From Funiculus sociatus GB2-C1 (GTDB taxonomy: Bacteria > Cyanobacteriota > Cyanobacteriia > Cyanobacteriales > FACHB-T130), in NCBI RefSeq assembly GCF_039962115.1, contig NZ_JAMPKJ010000041.1, positions 1-54,708 of the forward strand: DNA of 54,708 nucleotides, in the 5' to 3' direction. The translations under genes were made by a program, and so were the position numbers. Shown here one piece after another: positions 45,892-54,211 of the stretch (positions are counted from its first letter, which is position 1; the number at the start of each line of letters is the position of its first letter). The notes under the pieces are model-generated. The model had not been told where the DNA came from and did not search any database. It saw only the letters and a list, made by a program, of their open reading frames with translations.

Positions 45892-45955
45892 GCCTGGAAA
45901 GATAATAAAATTCTATTTTTTTCTGCTTTCATCTACCAATTCAGTAACCAGGGTA

Positions 45956-46804
45956 ATGTTGCTTTCGTTAATTGTTCTCACGAAAAATGAACAGGCAAAT
46001 CTACCACATTGTTTAGCTAGTTTAGAAAAGCTGGGTGCAGAAGTTTTTGTGGTTGATTCTGGAAGTAGCGATCGCACAGTGGAAATCGCTAAACAATCAG
46101 GTTGTCAAGTCTTCGAGCATCCTTTCGAGAATCATGCAGCTCAAATCAACTGGGCTTTACAGAATCTACCCATAAAAACTCCCTGGATTATGCGCCTTGA
46201 TGCTGATGAGCGCCTAACACCAGAATTAGTTGAAGAATTAAAACAAATCTTACCTTATACAGATGAGAAAATAACCGGATATCAAGTGAAACGCCGCGTG
46301 TTTTTCATGGGGCGTTGGATACGTCATGGCGGTTATTATCCGACTTGGTTGCTGCGAATTTGGCGCACAGATTTTGGCGTTTGCGAACAGCGATGGATGG
46401 ATGAACATATTGTTCTTAAACAGGGGAAAATTGCTAAATTTCAGCACGATATCATTGACGAAAACAAAAAAGGCTTGAGCTTCTGGATAGACAAGCACAA
46501 CCGCTATGCAGATCGGGAAGTAAAAGATATGGTGAGCTTGGTAGCAGAAAAAGAAGACGATTTGTTAAAAAGCAGTCAATATTCTCAAGCTATTGGGCGG
46601 CGCTGGATCAAGAAAAACCTCTACACGCGATCGCCACTTTTCTTACGCGCCTTTCTCTACTTTCTAATGCGCTACATTATTGGCTTAGGTTTTCTAGATG
46701 GTTTGGAAGGTTTAATCTTTCATTTTCTACAAGGTTTTTGGTATCGCTTCTTAGTCGATGCCAAAATTTATGAGTTACGAAAAAAAGAAGTGCCCAGCGC
46801 CTAA
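45956..46804 (+). CDS. Family 2 glycosyltransferase (WaaE-like)
   Basis: A 282-residue GT-A enzyme. It opens LLSLIVLTKNEQANLPHCL, has VVDSGSSDRTVEIAKQSG and the catalytic DxD in MRLDADERLTPEL. RHGGYYPTWLLRIW is typical of the WaaE/KdtX subgroup. A membrane-associated helix is near the C-terminus (FLMRYIIGLGFLDGLEG). I start at ATG 45956, since CCAGGGTA precedes it and the frame from 45890 begins inside a repeat with 22 non-conserved residues. It likely adds a sugar to the repeat unit. Confidence 0.88.
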   Translation: MLLSLIVLTKNEQANLPHCLASLEKLGAEVFVVDSGSSDRTVEIAKQSGCQVFEHPFENHAAQINWALQNLPIKTPWIMRLDADERLTPELVEELKQILPYTDEKITGYQVKRRVFFMGRWIRHGGYYPTWLLRIWRTDFGVCEQRWMDEHIVLKQGKIAKFQHDIIDENKKGLSFWIDKHNRYADREVKDMVSLVAEKEDDLLKSSQYSQAIGRRWIKKNLYTRSPLFLRAFLYFLMRYIIGLGFLDGLEGLIFHFLQGFWYRFLVDAKIYELRKKEVPSA

Positions 46805-46819
46805 CTCTTGAGTATATTG

Positions 46820-47428
46820 ATGAATATTTTTCATCACAAGCGCAAAAAATACCGTTTTTTGTGTTTAGCAATCTCTACCTTGATCGTACTGCTAATTGGG
46901 ATTATTCCGGTGCGAATAGCGATCGCTTTCTCTCAAACACCCATACCTCAAGCTATCTTTACCCTCGGCGGCGGGCCAAATCGAGAAAAATTCACTGCTC
47001 AATTTGCCCAAAACCATCCTACACTGGAAATCTGGGTGAGTTCCGGCACTCGTCCAGATATAGCTAGCAAAATTTTTCGAGAAGCCGGAATTTCCGATGA
47101 GCGCGTAAATCTCGACCGCCGTGCAGTTGATACTGTGACTAATTTTACCTCTTTAGTTGCTGACTTCAAAAGTCGAAATATTCAACACGTTTATCTGGTT
47201 ACTTCCGATTTTCATATGCGTCGCGCCATTGCGATCGCTACCATCGTTTTTGGTAGTCAAGGTATTGCGTTCACCCCTGTCTCTATTCCCACCAAAAATC
47301 CCCCCGAAACTTGGTTGCACATCCTCCGGGATTTTGGTCGTGCTATTCTTTGGCTGTTTACAGGTCGCACTGGTGCTAGCGCGAGAACTTTAATTCATTT
47401 ATTGGCAAGCGATCGCTCTCTAGTATAA
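46820..47428 (+). CDS. YdcF/DUF218 family membrane-anchored protein
   Basis: A 202-residue protein. One N-terminal membrane segment (FLCLAISTLIVLLIGIIPVRIAI) is followed by the DUF218 domain: FTLGGGPNREKFTAQF, WVSSGTRPDIASKIF, DTVTNF with conserved T and N, VYLVTSDFHMRRAIAIA, and a C-terminal region. DUF218 proteins include SanA and YdcF and are linked with envelope integrity. ATG 46820 is preferred to TTG 46808. The gene ends the plus-strand run and overlaps the convergent GT-C gene by 34 bases. Confidence 0.83.
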   Translation: MNIFHHKRKKYRFLCLAISTLIVLLIGIIPVRIAIAFSQTPIPQAIFTLGGGPNREKFTAQFAQNHPTLEIWVSSGTRPDIASKIFREAGISDERVNLDRRAVDTVTNFTSLVADFKSRNIQHVYLVTSDFHMRRAIAIATIVFGSQGIAFTPVSIPTKNPPETWLHILRDFGRAILWLFTGRTGASARTLIHLLASDRSLV

Positions 47429-48984
47429 ACATTCCATCCAGGCAATTCGTCAACAATAATTTGCTGCGAAAATTCAGGTAAATACTTCAACGTATCTTTA
47501 TCCTGTGCGGTTTTTGGAAAAGCTATTAACTTAATTTGAGCAGGAATATAACGCCGAAAATGTTCCTCGTTTACTTTAAATCCAGCTCGTTCTCTATCCA
47601 ATAATCCAAACGCGAAATGATAAAGCTTCCCCTCTGCCATCAGAGTTGATAATGGGTTCCAGGGAAAATAACCTTCTCCTGGGTGTTTTTTTGAATAATT
47701 GTATGCTACTTCTTGCGGATTATTTAATAAATTACTAAATTGATAATCAAGATTTTTAACATTTAGAGATTTAGTGAAAATAAATGCTAGGCATAGTGCT
47801 GCAACTAATAATTTTGAAAATTGTTGCAACTTTTTAGTATCTGCATCTACAACCGACTTCAGTAACATCAAGCTACTAGCAGCACAGAGAAAGTAAGTTG
47901 TAAGGCTATAAGCATTAACATCTCCCCCTAACTTAGCTCTATTTAGCACCGAAAGCGGCATCATGTATAAGCTGACCATCAGTAACATTGACCAGCGATT
48001 ATCACTTAAGTAACGTTTAATATCACTAAAATTGTTTATTTGAAATATTTTTTGTTTGTATGTTAAGAATAATATTATAGCTCCAGGTAATATCCACTCC
48101 TTTATTAGTCCAAACCCCGATCTTGATATAGCAACTATAATATTTTCTTTCCAAGGATATTGTTTAGGGATTGTAATTATATTGAACAATAAAGGCTCAG
48201 GTTGAAAAATAACCAAGAATATTGTTGCTAACAATGCCCCAAAAACACCTAGATAAATAACATAACGTTTGAAATTATGGCGACCATCAACAAGCAAAAT
48301 ATAAGTTGCCAAGGCAAATGGAAGCGGCACAACAGTCTGTTTTGTGCCAACTGCTAAAACTGCCAATAGAGAAGATAGCAGCAAACTTAGATTACTATTT
48401 TTGGGCTGGCGATAGTAGAGAACGGCACAAGCCGCAGCGCTAAGACCTAGTGCAGGCGCATCTGCATGGACTGTAAAAGCTGAGTAACTCAAGGATGGCA
48501 ATGCGAAGGTAAAGAAAGAAAAAATAATAAAACAGCAAAGCGAGTAAACTAAACTTTTAGGATTTTTAATATTTTTGCCCAGGTGTAGCCAAAGTATAGG
48601 CAATAAGAAAAAACAACTACTAATAAATACTGCTGAAATAACTGCCCAAGTTGGAGAATTTGCCAGGGTAGCAGGTAAGTAGGCAAAGGCTGTTAAAGGA
48701 TTATATACCGTACTTAGTACAGGGCCATTGTCGGCTTCATAATATAATTTGTATCCGTGAATTATTGCAAAGCTTGGGGTGAGACGGCTAGCATTCCAAT
48801 CCCAAAAAGGCTGTGACAGTATGGAGTTTAGAATTAAGCCCCCAAGTATGGTGAATAATATTGGAGTAAAAGCCGCAACACATCTATCTAGCAATTTCCA
48901 ATTAGATAATCGTTTGAAAATCCATAACCCAAAAGCTATGGAAATGACAATAAAGCTAGTAAGTATGAAAATTACTAAGTTCAT
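47395..48984 (-). CDS. GT-C-like polytopic membrane protein
   Basis: A 529-residue protein with about ten or more hydrophobic segments, starting LVIFILTSFIVISIAFGLWI. The first large loop has HGYKLYYEADNGPVLSTVYN, with YEAD and the D-N-G pattern reminiscent of GT39/GT-C enzymes, though the classical DE pair is not clear. HADAPALGLSAAACAVLYY and GTKQTVVPLPFALATYILL are typical of this family in cyanobacterial surface-glycan loci. The soluble C-terminus (EEHFRRYIPAQIKLIAF) resembles those of the GT39 proteins here. Its 3' end overlaps the YdcF gene by 34 bases. Confidence 0.68.
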   Translation of the reverse strand: MNLVIFILTSFIVISIAFGLWIFKRLSNWKLLDRCVAAFTPILFTILGGLILNSILSQPFWDWNASRLTPSFAIIHGYKLYYEADNGPVLSTVYNPLTAFAYLPATLANSPTWAVISAVFISSCFFLLPILWLHLGKNIKNPKSLVYSLCCFIIFSFFTFALPSLSYSAFTVHADAPALGLSAAACAVLYYRQPKNSNLSLLLSSLLAVLAVGTKQTVVPLPFALATYILLVDGRHNFKRYVIYLGVFGALLATIFLVIFQPEPLLFNIITIPKQYPWKENIIVAISRSGFGLIKEWILPGAIILFLTYKQKIFQINNFSDIKRYLSDNRWSMLLMVSLYMMPLSVLNRAKLGGDVNAYSLTTYFLCAASSLMLLKSVVDADTKKLQQFSKLLVAALCLAFIFTKSLNVKNLDYQFSNLLNNPQEVAYNYSKKHPGEGYFPWNPLSTLMAEGKLYHFAFGLLDRERAGFKVNEEHFRRYIPAQIKLIAFPKTAQDKDTLKYLPEFSQQIIVDELPGWNVYTRERSLANK

Positions 48985-49116
48985 ATTTTAAAAGCCTACA
49001 GGTCTTGATAGTGGGCGAAGTACCGCCCCAATGCAGGTAGAGTGCGCCTATATCATACCGTTTCAGCAATAAATTGTAAAAAATGGAATTAGTTAGAGTT
49101 AAAAGTCCAAAACTTG

Positions 49117-49152
49117 TGTAGGTTGGGCCCTTGGAACCTCACCCAACCTACA
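49117..49152. repeat. Palindrome TGTAGGTTGGG ... CCCAACCTACA
   Basis: TGTAGGTTGGG (49117-49127) pairs perfectly with CCCAACCTACA (49142-49152) over a 14-base loop. Such GTAGGTTGGG hairpins are common between cyanobacterial genes. It lies upstream of the minus-strand GT-C gene. Confidence 0.7.
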
Positions 49153-49278
49153 GATGGAACGGGAAAATTAATATATCCTCGTTTTTAACCTAAAACTAGG
49201 AACGCTGTTTGGGAGGCAGAGCCTCCCCCATAGGATATAAATTTCAAAGGTAATAAGAGGCTCTACCTCATAAAAACA

Positions 49279-49306
49279 TTCCCAGTCAGAGACTGGGAAC
49301 GAGAAA
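49279..49306 (-). repeat. Dispersed hairpin element 3' of the second kinase gene
   Basis: TTCCCAGTC (49279-49287) pairs with GACTGGGAA (49291-49299). On the minus strand TTTCTCGTTCCC (49306-49295) starts 19 bases after the kinase stop codon. Same element family as after tamB, the epimerase, the GT4 and the FkbM gene. Confidence 0.75.
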
Positions 49307-49325
49307 TAAACACAATGAATTAGTA

Positions 49326-51620
49326 TCAGCTATTGTTCACAGGCTGGGGTTTCCCAGGAACTTTAGTGTAGTAACGGTGATAGTAATCATAGGAGCTAGT
49401 GGTATACCCTTTAACTCCATTCGCCACCAAACCCAAGACAGGAGCATGAGAAGTTTTTAATCCATCTAAAACTTGCCTTAGCACCGCTCGGTCTGTGCGG
49501 CCCAATCCCACAACCAGGACAATACCATCGGTATGAGGAGATAAAAGTTTGGTGTCTGCAAGTCCTAAAAGTGGTGGTGTGTCGTAAATAACCAGGTCAA
49601 AAGCTTCTTCAAAACGCTGGATTAAATTCTGCATTTTTTTGGATGAAAGCAGCCTGGTGGGGTCTGGGGGAATTTGACCAGCAGTTAACACAAAGAGATT
49701 GTCTTCTAAGGGCGATCGCTGGATAATATCATCTACATTCATGTCTGTGGAAATGACATGGCTGAGTCCCCAGACATTAGGCAAATCCGTCAATTTATGA
49801 ACTTGCGGTAGCCTGAGATCCGCATCCACCAGTAAAACCCGCTGACCCATAGCAGCTGCGGCTTGCGCCAGGTGCGTTGAAAGAGTTGATTTTCCTTCTG
49901 CTGGAACCGAGGAACTAATAACTAGCGATCGCAGTGGCTTATCCGGGCTGAGAAAATAAATATTCGCATGAAGAGAGCGGAACGCTTCCAAAAACGGAGA
50001 AGCATTGTAGTGTGCCAGTTGTCCCTTCACGACTGACGACTGACCACTAACAACTGACTGCTGACTATTAGCGAGTTGTTTATTGAAAGGAATCAGCCCC
50101 AAAATCGGTAATCCAGTGCTATCTTTCAACTCATCGGGAGAGTGAAACACGTTGTCCAACTTTTCGATTAACAACGCCGCTCCCATTCCTGCTAGTAACC
50201 CAGCAACCGCACCTAGCAAAATACTGCGTGGCGCATTAGGTGAAATCGGCTCTTGAGGCTGTTTAGGTTCAGAAAGCTTTTGCCAAGGAAGATTTTTTCG
50301 CGCCGCCTCAATCTGTAGGGTTTCCCGGACACCGAGAAAGCGGTTCAAGCTTTCTGTTGCGACCTGTAGCTCTCGCTGTAAATCTGTGTAATAACGAGCA
50401 GTGACAGCTAGTTGTTTTAGCTGTTGACTCATCTGATTTTCGGCAAGAGCGATCGCTTCCTGACGCCTTTCGAGCACCCGAATCTGATTAGCCGCCTCCA
50501 CCATCTCCTTAGTTAGAGACAGGCGAATCGAATTTGGGGATGCACTCTCGGCATCTAAAACCACACCAGAAGAATTGCTTCCCAATACCCCTACCGCTTC
50601 TTGTCGTAACAAAGGCAGCAAATTTTCCCGCTGTTCCAGCAGTTTTTGAATGTTAGGGCTTTCTTGCGTGAACCGCGCTGACTCAGCAGCAATTTTACTT
50701 TCTACCTCAGAAAGTTGATTGAGTAACTGCTGATAGCGGGGTGCTTCCGAAAGCGCCGCCATCGCCAACGCCTGATTCGGTTCTAACCCTAATTGTTTTT
50801 GCAAAGTTGAGTAAAGCGATCGCGTTTCGCCGAGTCTGCTTTGGGTTTCCTGTCGCTGCTGCACAATGCCGCTAACGCGATTAGTTAGCAGTTGCCCCTG
50901 AGTTTCCGGATCGATGAGGTTGTATTTTTGGCGAAACTCCTGGAGTTTTTCCTGAAGTTTGTCTACTCGCTCATATTGTTTTTCTAGCTGCTTTTCAACA
51001 AATTTAATGCCTTGTTGCAGGCTATTTTGCTGCTGAGAGAGACTGTAGTCAACATAGCCATCAGCAACTTTTTCTAGAATAAATTGAATTTTTTGCGGGT
51101 CTGAATCCTGGTAGCTGACTTCTAAAATTTTGGTTTCAGACAGCCGATTAATCGCCAGTTTTTGCACCAGCGTACTGTAATCAATCTCTGGATATCGCTC
51201 TTTAATTTTCTCAACGATTGGAGAAATTACTTGGGGACTCCATAAGACCTGAATTTGAGTAGCGTAATCTATGCTGGGAGTTTGAATGCTGACATTTTTG
51301 CCTAGACTTTGGTTCAATTCATCAAACTTATCTTCACCAGTGACGGAGCCTACCAACAGCTGAAACCTGCCTTCGTACTTGGGAGTGCGACTCAAAACCC
51401 AAGATACAGCTCCAGAAGTTACAGCGATCGCTACCCCCGTAATCACGATCGCCCGACGCCTGACAACAGCCAATAGCTGACGAAGATCCAGTTTATCTTC
51501 GTCAGCCTCGTTAAACCCAGTAGAACGGGGAACGCCGCCGCCGTAGGGCGGTTTTATGGCGCTCCTGTGGTTCCCTGTACTTTGTGGCAGCAACGGCTGA
51601 AAATCTCCATCGGAACCCAT
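49326..51620 (-). CDS. Second Wzz/BY-kinase fusion
   Basis: A 764-residue paralogue of the kinase at 23862. The Wzz part starts at about residue 45 with membrane segment VITGVAIAVTSGAVSWVL. A periplasmic coiled coil follows, then a second segment ILLGAVAGLLAGMGAALLI. The kinase has Walker A SVPAEGKST (about 573), VLLVDADLRLPQVH, LVIYDTPPLLGLAD and a tyrosine cluster SSYDYYHRYYTK near the end. The cytoplasmic linker before YNASPFLEAF carries SQQSVVSGQSSVVK, a translation of a heptamer DNA repeat (50032-50066). It likely regulates chain length together with the other kinase, or serves a different polymer. It is divergent from the WcaI-like gene. Confidence 0.94.
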   Translation of the reverse strand: MGSDGDFQPLLPQSTGNHRSAIKPPYGGGVPRSTGFNEADEDKLDLRQLLAVVRRRAIVITGVAIAVTSGAVSWVLSRTPKYEGRFQLLVGSVTGEDKFDELNQSLGKNVSIQTPSIDYATQIQVLWSPQVISPIVEKIKERYPEIDYSTLVQKLAINRLSETKILEVSYQDSDPQKIQFILEKVADGYVDYSLSQQQNSLQQGIKFVEKQLEKQYERVDKLQEKLQEFRQKYNLIDPETQGQLLTNRVSGIVQQRQETQSRLGETRSLYSTLQKQLGLEPNQALAMAALSEAPRYQQLLNQLSEVESKIAAESARFTQESPNIQKLLEQRENLLPLLRQEAVGVLGSNSSGVVLDAESASPNSIRLSLTKEMVEAANQIRVLERRQEAIALAENQMSQQLKQLAVTARYYTDLQRELQVATESLNRFLGVRETLQIEAARKNLPWQKLSEPKQPQEPISPNAPRSILLGAVAGLLAGMGAALLIEKLDNVFHSPDELKDSTGLPILGLIPFNKQLANSQQSVVSGQSSVVKGQLAHYNASPFLEAFRSLHANIYFLSPDKPLRSLVISSSVPAEGKSTLSTHLAQAAAAMGQRVLLVDADLRLPQVHKLTDLPNVWGLSHVISTDMNVDDIIQRSPLEDNLFVLTAGQIPPDPTRLLSSKKMQNLIQRFEEAFDLVIYDTPPLLGLADTKLLSPHTDGIVLVVGLGRTDRAVLRQVLDGLKTSHAPVLGLVANGVKGYTTSSYDYYHRYYTKVPGKPQPVNNS
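50032..50066 (-). repeat. Heptamer tandem repeat inside the kinase gene
   Basis: Plus-strand units are ACTGACG, ACTGACC, ACTAACA, ACTGACT and GCTGACT. On the coding strand the period of seven bases gives a seven-residue peptide period (SQQSVVS then GQSSVVK). Heptamer repeats of this kind normally lie between genes in filamentous cyanobacteria. Confidence 0.85.
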
Positions 51621-51640
51621 AGCTTAAAAATGCCGAGTAA

Positions 51641-51714
51641 AGAATTCAGGAGTCAGGAGTGCCTAATGCCAGCCCAATTCACCAATTGTGGCTCCCTTGT
51701 GGCTCCTGAATTCT
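51641..51714. repeat. Inverted repeat AGAATTCAGGAG ... CTCCTGAATTCT
   Basis: Twelve-base arms at 51641-51652 and 51703-51714 are perfectly complementary, with a 50-base interior containing further GGAG/CTCC blocks. It lies just upstream of the kinase start on the minus strand, so it would fold in its leader or act as a dispersed repeat. Confidence 0.6.
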
Positions 51715-51920
51715 AGATACAGCACTGTGCTAGCCTATCAGGATAAAATCCATGACTAGATTGCTGCGATTATATTTTAGGGATCAGCTGTAAAAAAGTG
51801 ATAAAGGTTCCTCCCTTAGATGGGCGACAGTGTTCACCCAGGAAGTCTCTAATCAGTCTTTACCAGATTATTCTGGATGCGATCCGGATAATTATAGGCA
51901 AATCTGTAGTTTTTTTAGTA

Positions 51921-52021
51921 TCTACACGGTGGGTAAATTTCAAAAATTAGAAAATTCCTTGTTATGAGTCGGTTTCACCTGTTTATCCAGCTACCGAATT
52001 TATCGGTAAACTCTACACGGT
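51921..52021. promoter_or_regulatory. Direct repeat TCTACACGGT, possible operator pair
   Basis: TCTACACGGT occurs at 51921-51930 and 52012-52021, 91 bases apart. Both are followed by a purine-rich GTAA-type sequence (GGGTAA and AGTAA). Repeated decamers in a divergent control region suggest a transcription factor site, but no regulator gene is near. Inference. Confidence 0.35.
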
Positions 52022-52066
52022 AGTAACATCCATTACACATTATCCCTACGAAGTCAGCGAGGCTGC

Positions 52067-53497
52067 ATGAGCAACGGGAAGATTCCAAAACAGCATATTA
52101 GTAGGGGCGGGTTCCCAGAAACCCAGTCTTTGAAGCCAGAAGCGCTAATTCCTTCTAACCTGCCCGTAAGACTGTCTATCATTACCCAATATTATCCGCC
52201 AGACTACGCAGCGACGGGGCAGCTGATTGAAGAACTAGCAGTTAACTTGGGTTCCTTAGGTTTGCCAGTGCAAATCTTTACCGGACAGCCAGGGTACGCC
52301 TTCCGAAAGCAAACGGCACCACCAATTGAGCGATCGGAGCGACTTTTAGTTAAGCGATCGCGCACTGCTCGGATCTGGCCCCAGCGAATTCGCGGTAAAG
52401 CCGTCAATGGACTCTTATTCTGCCTGCGATCCGGACTCCACCTGATAAAAACTGGCAGTCGCGGCGATATTTTGCTCCTCACCACAGCCCCCCCTTTCTT
52501 GCCAATTCTCGGCTACTTAGCTAACTTATGCTTTGGTTTACCCTACGTTTGTCTCCTCTACGACCTATATCCCGATGTTGCTGTCGAACTCAATGTCGTT
52601 CCTGCCCAAAACCTATTAGTTCGATTTTGGAATTTTCTCAACAGTTGTGTTTGGAAAAATGCTAAAAGAATTATTGTCCTCAGCCCTTCAATGAAAGAGC
52701 GAGTAGTCGCCAAATGCCCAGAAGTTACTAATAAGATTTCCGTAATCCATAACTGGGCAGATCCAGGCTGGATTGTACCCATTGCCAAGCAAGATAATTG
52801 GTTCGCCCAAGAATTTAATCTAGTTGACACTTTCACCGTCCTCTACTCCGGTAACATGGGGCGCTGTCACGACATGGAGACAATTTTAGAAGCAGCTAGC
52901 CTGCTGGAAAATGAACCCATTCAGTTTGTTTTCATTGGCAACGGTGCCAAGCGCCAAACTTGCATCAATAAAATCAGCACCCTCGGCTTAAGCAATTGTC
53001 GCTTCTTGCCATACCAAAGCAAGCAGAATTTACCCTACTCCCTCACAGCTTGCGACTTATCCTTAGTCAGCATTAGCGCAGGCATGGAAGGATTAGTTGT
53101 CCCCAGTAAGTTCTACGCCGCTTTAGCAGCCGGGCGTCCCATTGCTGTAATTAGCGAACAACACTCCTATCTCCGCCAGTTGATGACTGAAGCTAATTGT
53201 GGTGCTGCCTTCAACAATGGGGATGCTAGTGGTCTAGCTAAGTTTATTCGTTGTTTAGCAACTTCCCCGCAATTGCAGACTCGGATGGGACAGGCTGGGC
53301 GTCAATATCTGGAGTCAAACTTTACCCCTGAGATTATTGCCCAGCAATACTCAAAAATCTTGCAAGAGGCAGTCAAGGAACCAATGGAACCACTCAGTTC
53401 ACCTAGTTTTAAATGGCTGCGCCGATACAATTCATCTCGCTTTGTCAAGAACCAGTCAGGAGGCGTTGTAAAAGTTTCTAAGCATCATCAGGATTGA
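52067..53497 (+). CDS. WcaI-like family 4 glycosyltransferase
   Basis: A 476-residue GT-B enzyme. LSIITQYYPPDYAATGQLIEEL is the WcaI/colanic-acid-type opening. LLYDLYPDVAVELNVV, VIHNWADPGWIVPI and FTVLYSGNMGRCHDMETILEA are characteristic, with a GT4 donor site later (SISAGMEGLVVPSKFYAALAAGRP). The N-terminal 30 residues are a poorly conserved polar tail. The C-terminal tail after residue about 440 is also not conserved. GAGGCTGC precedes the ATG. It would add a sugar in the cytoplasm. It overlaps the convergent TspO-like gene by 20 bases. Confidence 0.9.
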   Translation: MSNGKIPKQHISRGGFPETQSLKPEALIPSNLPVRLSIITQYYPPDYAATGQLIEELAVNLGSLGLPVQIFTGQPGYAFRKQTAPPIERSERLLVKRSRTARIWPQRIRGKAVNGLLFCLRSGLHLIKTGSRGDILLLTTAPPFLPILGYLANLCFGLPYVCLLYDLYPDVAVELNVVPAQNLLVRFWNFLNSCVWKNAKRIIVLSPSMKERVVAKCPEVTNKISVIHNWADPGWIVPIAKQDNWFAQEFNLVDTFTVLYSGNMGRCHDMETILEAASLLENEPIQFVFIGNGAKRQTCINKISTLGLSNCRFLPYQSKQNLPYSLTACDLSLVSISAGMEGLVVPSKFYAALAAGRPIAVISEQHSYLRQLMTEANCGAAFNNGDASGLAKFIRCLATSPQLQTRMGQAGRQYLESNFTPEIIAQQYSKILQEAVKEPMEPLSSPSFKWLRRYNSSRFVKNQSGGVVKVSKHHQD

Positions 53498-53939
53498 GTT
53501 TAGCCAATACCCAAGTAGTGTAAGTTCCTATCGGACTCCAGAGTAAATAGGGAATTAACAACACAGATGCAACAGCCGAGATTCGTAATACAGTCAGTGC
53601 CAAAATCAAACTTAATATGAAACCAATTCCGCCTACGATGGTGCCGACTTTGAGACTGCGGAGCCTCAACATCAGCGGGTTGTAGGCAACTGTAACTAAT
53701 TCTAGTAACACGTAGAAGCCCATTAGCCACCAATTTTTGGTGCGTTCCCAGACAACATAAGCTGACCAAGCACCACAAATAAAAACTACTATCCAAATCA
53801 AAGGAATAGCCGCCTCAAAAGTTAACCATCTCGGTCTTTGCAGACGTTTGAACCACTTAACATCATTTGGCGTAATTAAGTTGCTCAAGCCAGCAACTAA
53901 AAAAGTTACGCCTCCAATCACCATCCAAGATTTAATCAT
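53478..53939 (-). CDS. tspO: TspO/MBR family membrane protein
   Basis: A 153-residue protein with the five-helix TspO pattern: SWMVIGGVTFLVAGLSNLI, then KWFKRLQRPRWLTFEAAIPLIWIVVF with the W..L..P.W spacing, WWLMGFYVLLELVTVAYNPL, LSLILALTVLRI and PYLLWSPIGTYTTWVLAKLN. TspO proteins bind porphyrins or other hydrophobic ligands. The typical C-terminal motif with LN is present. I start at ATG 53939, as GAAGGG lies eight bases upstream. Starts at 53975 and 53993 would add a polar tail. The 3' end overlaps the glycosyltransferase by 20 bases. Confidence 0.8.
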   Translation of the reverse strand: MIKSWMVIGGVTFLVAGLSNLITPNDVKWFKRLQRPRWLTFEAAIPLIWIVVFICGAWSAYVVWERTKNWWLMGFYVLLELVTVAYNPLMLRLRSLKVGTIVGGIGFILSLILALTVLRISAVASVLLIPYLLWSPIGTYTTWVLAKLNPDDA

Positions 53940-54211
53940 GCCCCTACCCTTCGCAACACCAAACCTGCTAGCCATCTGTAGCGATTTTGTCAAGTTGAGA
54001 AGCTAATTGTAATCACCCGCTAGTCAGAATCTAAGCTTGCTGATGACTGTTGTCGCAGCTACACAAGCCCAATCTGCTGTTTTTGCTTTCTTTAGGGAGC
54101 ATAGTTCCAACGCTATGGCTCTGGCGCATCCGCGCCGCTATCTTAACGCGCTAGAACTACTTTTGACACAAGCCTTTGGGTGCTACAGTCAAAGTAGCTA
54201 CAAAAAACACT

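Larger units (their letters stand above)
48985..49325. other. Repeat-rich intergenic region
   Basis: 341 bases between two minus-strand genes. No gene is seen. It contains a long hairpin (49117-49152), a GGGAGGC/GCCTCCC hairpin (49211-49227), a GAGGCTCTACCTC unit (49257-49269), and the sense element 3' of the kinase gene (49279-49306). The palindrome family is the same as near 12965-13090. Confidence 0.65.
51621..52066. other. Divergent control region, kinase and WcaI-like genes
   Basis: 446 bases with no gene. It must contain promoters for both flanking genes. There is a hairpin (51641-51714) and a direct repeat TCTACACGGT (51921-51930, 52012-52021). The latter two lie 137 and 46 bases before the plus-strand start. 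AT-rich sequence between them could hold a promoter, but no consensus pair is convincing. Confidence 0.5.
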
